Shown in pieces: positions 6,237-7,777 of a stretch of DNA of 7,777 nucleotides. The notes under the pieces are model-generated. The model saw only the letters and a program-made list of their open reading frames with translations, ran no database searches and was not told the origin of the DNA. Origin of the DNA: an uncultured Phascolarctobacterium sp. (lineage in GTDB: Bacteria; Bacillota; Negativicutes; Acidaminococcales; Acidaminococcaceae); the NCBI GenBank assembly GCA_934234275.1, contig CAKQHU010000062.1, forward strand, positions 1 to 7,777. The letters are read 5' to 3'. Within the stretch, counting starts at the first letter, position 1, and each line of letters starts with the position of its first letter. The translations under genes and the position numbers were made by a program.

Positions 6237-7187
6237 TCAGAACATTCGCTTCTTCCACAGCAGGAAGGCAGTGCCGATGGCAATACACGCCGCCAGACTG
6301 ATGACGATAAGGAACCCGAAGGGGTTTTCCGCAAAGGGGACAGGTACGTTCATGCCCCACAAACCGCTGATGAGGGTAGGTATCGCCAAAATAATGGTGA
6401 CGGATGCCAAAAATTTCATGACCAGGTTCAGGTTGTTGCTGATGATGCTGGCAAAAACTTCCATCATGCTGTTAAGAATGTGGCTGTACATTTCAACCAT
6501 TTCTACAGCCTGCTTATATTCGATGATAACATCGTCCAGCAAATCCTCGTCTTCCTCGTATACCTTTATCAGATGCTGGGACTGTGTTGCATTGCGCAGA
6601 CGCAGCAGTCTTTCGAGTACAATGGAATTACTGCGCAGAGAGGTGGAAAAGTAGGTTAAGGATTTCTGCAGATCAAGCAGGTTGAAGAGCTCACTGTTTT
6701 CCATGGACTGGCGCAGATGAATTTCCAGTTCATCCGTACGGCGGATGATGATACGGATATATTTCAGATAGAGAGTAGCGGATTTATAAAGAATCTGGAA
6801 TAAAAAGCGCGTTTTTTTGAAGGTGCTGAACAGTTTGCTGTTGTGCGTGCCGAAATCTGCAGTTACAGCGTTAGGCTCCAAACAGATAGTGGCAATGCCT
6901 TCTTCAGTTACTACAATACCCAAAGGCAATGTGTCATAATCCTTGTTGCTGCGCAAAAAAGGAATGTCGACCAAAATCAGAATCTGGTCATCCTCTACTT
7001 CAATACGGGATTTTTCTTCCTCGTCCAGTGCGGCGCTTAAAAAATCCATCTGGATTTTTGTCGCTGCCGCTATTTCCTGCAGCTCTTCTACAGAAGGAGC
7101 CACTATGTCAAGCCAGTAGCCTTTTTCCAGATTTTCCAGCTCCAGCTCGTCCAATCCTTGGTCGGTACTTTTTAAAATTTTGTACAT
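6237..7187 (-). CDS. corA: CorA-family magnesium/divalent-cation transporter
   Basis: A 316-residue protein of the CorA MIT family, which forms pentameric channels for Mg2+ (sometimes Co2+ or Ni2+) in the cytoplasmic membrane. The large N-terminal cytoplasmic domain (about 1-250) includes the acidic DEEEKSRIEVEDD segment (55-67) and a long helical stretch. Two membrane segments follow near the C-terminus: about 258-277, ending in the signature W-GMN-VP (GMN at 278-280), and about 290-311. The loop FAENPF lies between them, and the basic tail KKRMF ends the protein. The length matches the family. The frame is open 25 codons further upstream, but the ATG at 7185-7187 is preferred because AAAGGAGG lies 9 nt before it and the extension would run through the leader hairpin and repeat. 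Which metal is carried cannot be judged. It heads the cluster containing the 76-residue protein and the HerA-like ATPase. The symbol indicates family, not proven orthology. Confidence 0.92.
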   Translation of the reverse strand: MYKILKSTDQGLDELELENLEKGYWLDIVAPSVEELQEIAAATKIQMDFLSAALDEEEKSRIEVEDDQILILVDIPFLRSNKDYDTLPLGIVVTEEGIATICLEPNAVTADFGTHNSKLFSTFKKTRFLFQILYKSATLYLKYIRIIIRRTDELEIHLRQSMENSELFNLLDLQKSLTYFSTSLRSNSIVLERLLRLRNATQSQHLIKVYEEDEDLLDDVIIEYKQAVEMVEMYSHILNSMMEVFASIISNNLNLVMKFLASVTIILAIPTLISGLWGMNVPVPFAENPFGFLIVISLAACIAIGTAFLLWKKRMF

Positions 7188-7216
7188 AGTAGGGTTCCTC
7201 CTTTCCTCTTTCCTGG

Positions 7217-7284
7217 CAGGCGTGATATAAAGCACCGTCTGCGTTACAACGGCTCCTAGCATCCGGCACTTTCTCTCACGCCTG
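7217..7284 (-). promoter_or_regulatory. Long hairpin in the corA leader (possible regulatory RNA)
   Basis: On the minus strand CAGGCGTGA (7276-7284) pairs perfectly with TCACGCCTG (7217-7225). After a symmetric 3x3 internal loop, AAAGTGCCG (7264-7272) pairs over 9 bp, two of them G-U, with CGGTGCTTT (7229-7237). A 26-nt apical loop remains (7238-7263), within which GCTAGGAGC can form a small hairpin. No T-run follows on the minus strand, so this is not an intrinsic terminator of corA. It ends about 30 nt before the corA start. I could not match it to the M-box magnesium riboswitch or another known class. It may control translation or mRNA stability. Confidence 0.55.
7227..7250 (-). repeat. 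24-nt direct repeat, copy proximal to corA
   Basis: This 24-nt stretch is repeated at 7301-7324 with a single mismatch (A versus G at the 20th plus-strand base). Here it forms the 3' arm and part of the apical loop of the long leader hairpin. The core, in minus-strand orientation, includes AACGCAGACGGTGCTTTAT. Confidence 0.85.
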
Positions 7285-7300
7285 TTTATTTAACATTGTG

Positions 7301-7324
7301 ATAAAGCACCGTCTGCGTTGCAAC
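7301..7324 (-). repeat. 24-nt direct repeat, copy distal to corA
   Basis: This is the second copy of the 24-nt element, 50 bases from the end of the first and in the same orientation. It is bounded on the minus strand by ATTGT and ACAAT, which could form a short 5-bp stem. It lies directly downstream of the TSCPD-type gene. An AT-rich stretch at 7331-7343 contains a minus-strand TATAAT (7336-7341), but I see no good -35 for it. Confidence 0.85.
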
Positions 7325-7342
7325 AATCTTTATATATTATAA

Positions 7343-7582
7343 TTACAGATGCTCGGCGATTGCTTTAGCCAATTGGTCGGCGCAGCTGGTGCCGCGGCCG
7401 CGGCAGTCATTGCCCTTAAGCAAATCAGCAACTGCTTGGGCATCCTGGCCTTCTACCAGCTTGCCGATAGCAGCCAGATTTCCGGGGCAGCCGCCGTCAA
7501 AGCTTACATTGTGCAGCTTGCCGTCAATTATATCAAAATGAATCTCGCGGGAGCAGACTCCGCTGGTTTTATAAGTAAACAT
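7343..7582 (-). CDS. TSCPD-domain four-cysteine protein (TIGR03905-like)
   Basis: A 79-residue protein resembling the TIGR03905 family of small four-cysteine TSCPD proteins found in anaerobic bacteria. Features: TSGVCS (6-11), FDGGCPGN (28-35), LKGNDC (55-60) and TSCADQLA (65-72). C10, C32, C60 and C67 are the four conserved cysteines, a likely metal or iron-sulfur ligand set. Related TSCPD domains occur at the C-terminus of some class II ribonucleotide reductases; the stand-alone protein has no established function. One variation is TSCAD instead of the usual TSCPD. The frame is open 13 codons further upstream, but the ATG at 7580-7582 is chosen because GGAGG lies 8 nt before it and family members begin with this M-x-x-Y. 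It may be read through into the corA leader, as no terminator is apparent between them. Confidence 0.85.
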   Translation of the reverse strand: MFTYKTSGVCSREIHFDIIDGKLHNVSFDGGCPGNLAAIGKLVEGQDAQAVADLLKGNDCRGRGTSCADQLAKAIAEHL

Positions 7583-7600
7583 ATTTCTTTCCTCCATTGT

Positions 7601-7629
7601 ATTACAACATACATTAAGCAATTCGACAA
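7601..7629 (-). promoter_or_regulatory. Probable promoter of the TSCPD-type gene
   Basis: On the minus strand TTGTCG (7624-7629) precedes TGTAAT (7601-7606) by 17 nt. Each box matches most of the sigma-A consensus. Transcription would start near 7594, giving a very short leader that begins around the ribosome-binding site. This is a tight but workable arrangement. Confidence 0.5.
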
Positions 7630-7653
7630 AAAAAAATAAAATCCTTTTTCTTG

Positions 7654-7667
7654 CACTTGGCCAAGTG
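7654..7667. promoter_or_regulatory. 14-bp perfect palindrome, candidate operator
   Basis: CACTTGGCCAAGTG is a perfect dyad; including flanks, TT(g)...(a)AA gives 20 bp with one mismatched pair. It has no loop and no adjacent T-run suitable for a terminator. It lies between the minus-strand promoter of the TSCPD-type gene and an outward plus-strand promoter, where a dimeric regulator could act. A second, AT-rich inverted repeat (AAATTTT at 7679-7685, AAAATTT at 7692-7698) lies beside it. The region 7630-7777 holds no gene that I can support. Confidence 0.4.
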
Positions 7668-7747
7668 AAATTTTACCTAAATTTTATTTCGAAAATTTTT
7701 CCGCTGCAGAAAAGTTTTGGCGGGAGCTTTAATTTACTAAAAAAAGT

Positions 7748-7756
7748 TGGTATAAT
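7748..7756 (+). promoter_or_regulatory. Extended -10 promoter facing out of the window
   Basis: TGGTATAAT is a perfect extended -10 (TGN-TATAAT). A weak -35 candidate TTTAAT lies 17 nt upstream of the TATAAT (7728-7733). It would transcribe rightwards into a gene beyond 7777, divergent from the TSCPD-type gene. Confidence 0.6.
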
Positions 7757-7777
7757 ATAAGACAAATTATTGTACGT

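Noticed and set aside
5990..6334. 114-codon minus-strand frame alternative to the 76-residue gene
   Set aside because: It starts inside corA without a ribosome site and its Ser/Arg/Cys-rich translation looks like an off-frame reading.
5946..6659. Plus-strand open frame of 237 codons opposite the 76-residue gene and corA
   Set aside because: It runs antisense to corA, spans several gene boundaries and has no ribosome site or recognisable domain.
7188..7340. M-box magnesium riboswitch upstream of corA
   Set aside because: The region is slightly too short and lacks the conserved M-box blocks; only the hairpin and duplicated element are supported.

Overview
The window is a dense bacterial chromosomal segment of roughly 50% GC. 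It has strong GGAGG ribosome sites, sigma-A-type promoters and short intergenic gaps. The gene content fits an anaerobic member of the Bacillota: a thiSFGH cluster with a short ThiF and the tyrosine-cleaving radical-SAM enzyme ThiH, a TenI-like protein, and a small four-cysteine TSCPD protein. A Negativicutes or Clostridia host is plausible, but that is an inference from protein style, not from a marker gene. I see no insertion sequence, phage gene, tRNA, rRNA or CRISPR array. Ten protein genes are supported. Nine lie on the minus strand and one, a cupin, on the plus strand.

Layout from left to right. Positions 1-194 hold the start of a family I inorganic pyrophosphatase gene (minus, cut by the window edge), with its own promoter at 261-289. 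Positions 330-3721 hold a tightly packed minus-strand operon, read thiS, thiF, thiG, thiH, tenI-like, which makes the thiazole half of thiamine. It has a near-consensus promoter (3842-3870) and a leader of about 114 nt with a strong intrinsic terminator upstream of thiS, but no recognisable TPP riboswitch. A small cupin gene (3964-4311, plus) diverges from the thi promoter and ends in a hairpin terminator shared with the converging minus-strand cluster.

Positions 4376-7187 hold a second minus-strand cluster, read corA-like divalent-cation transporter, a 76-residue protein of unknown function, and a HerA-like/YjgR-type P-loop ATPase. Gaps are 9 and 28 nt. The leader of corA carries a 24-nt sequence present twice with one mismatch; one copy forms an arm of a long predicted hairpin. 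Upstream again (7343-7582) is the TSCPD-type four-cysteine protein with its own promoter. The right end (7630-7777) is gene-free and holds a 14-bp perfect palindrome and an outward-facing extended -10 promoter for a gene outside the window.

Functional logic: ThiS is adenylated and thiolated through ThiF, ThiH cleaves tyrosine to dehydroglycine, and ThiG joins these with deoxyxylulose phosphate to form the thiazole, which a TenI-type protein aromatises. The pyrimidine branch and a clear ThiE coupling enzyme are not in the window. The most interesting non-coding items are the unusual thi attenuator and the duplicated element in the corA leader.
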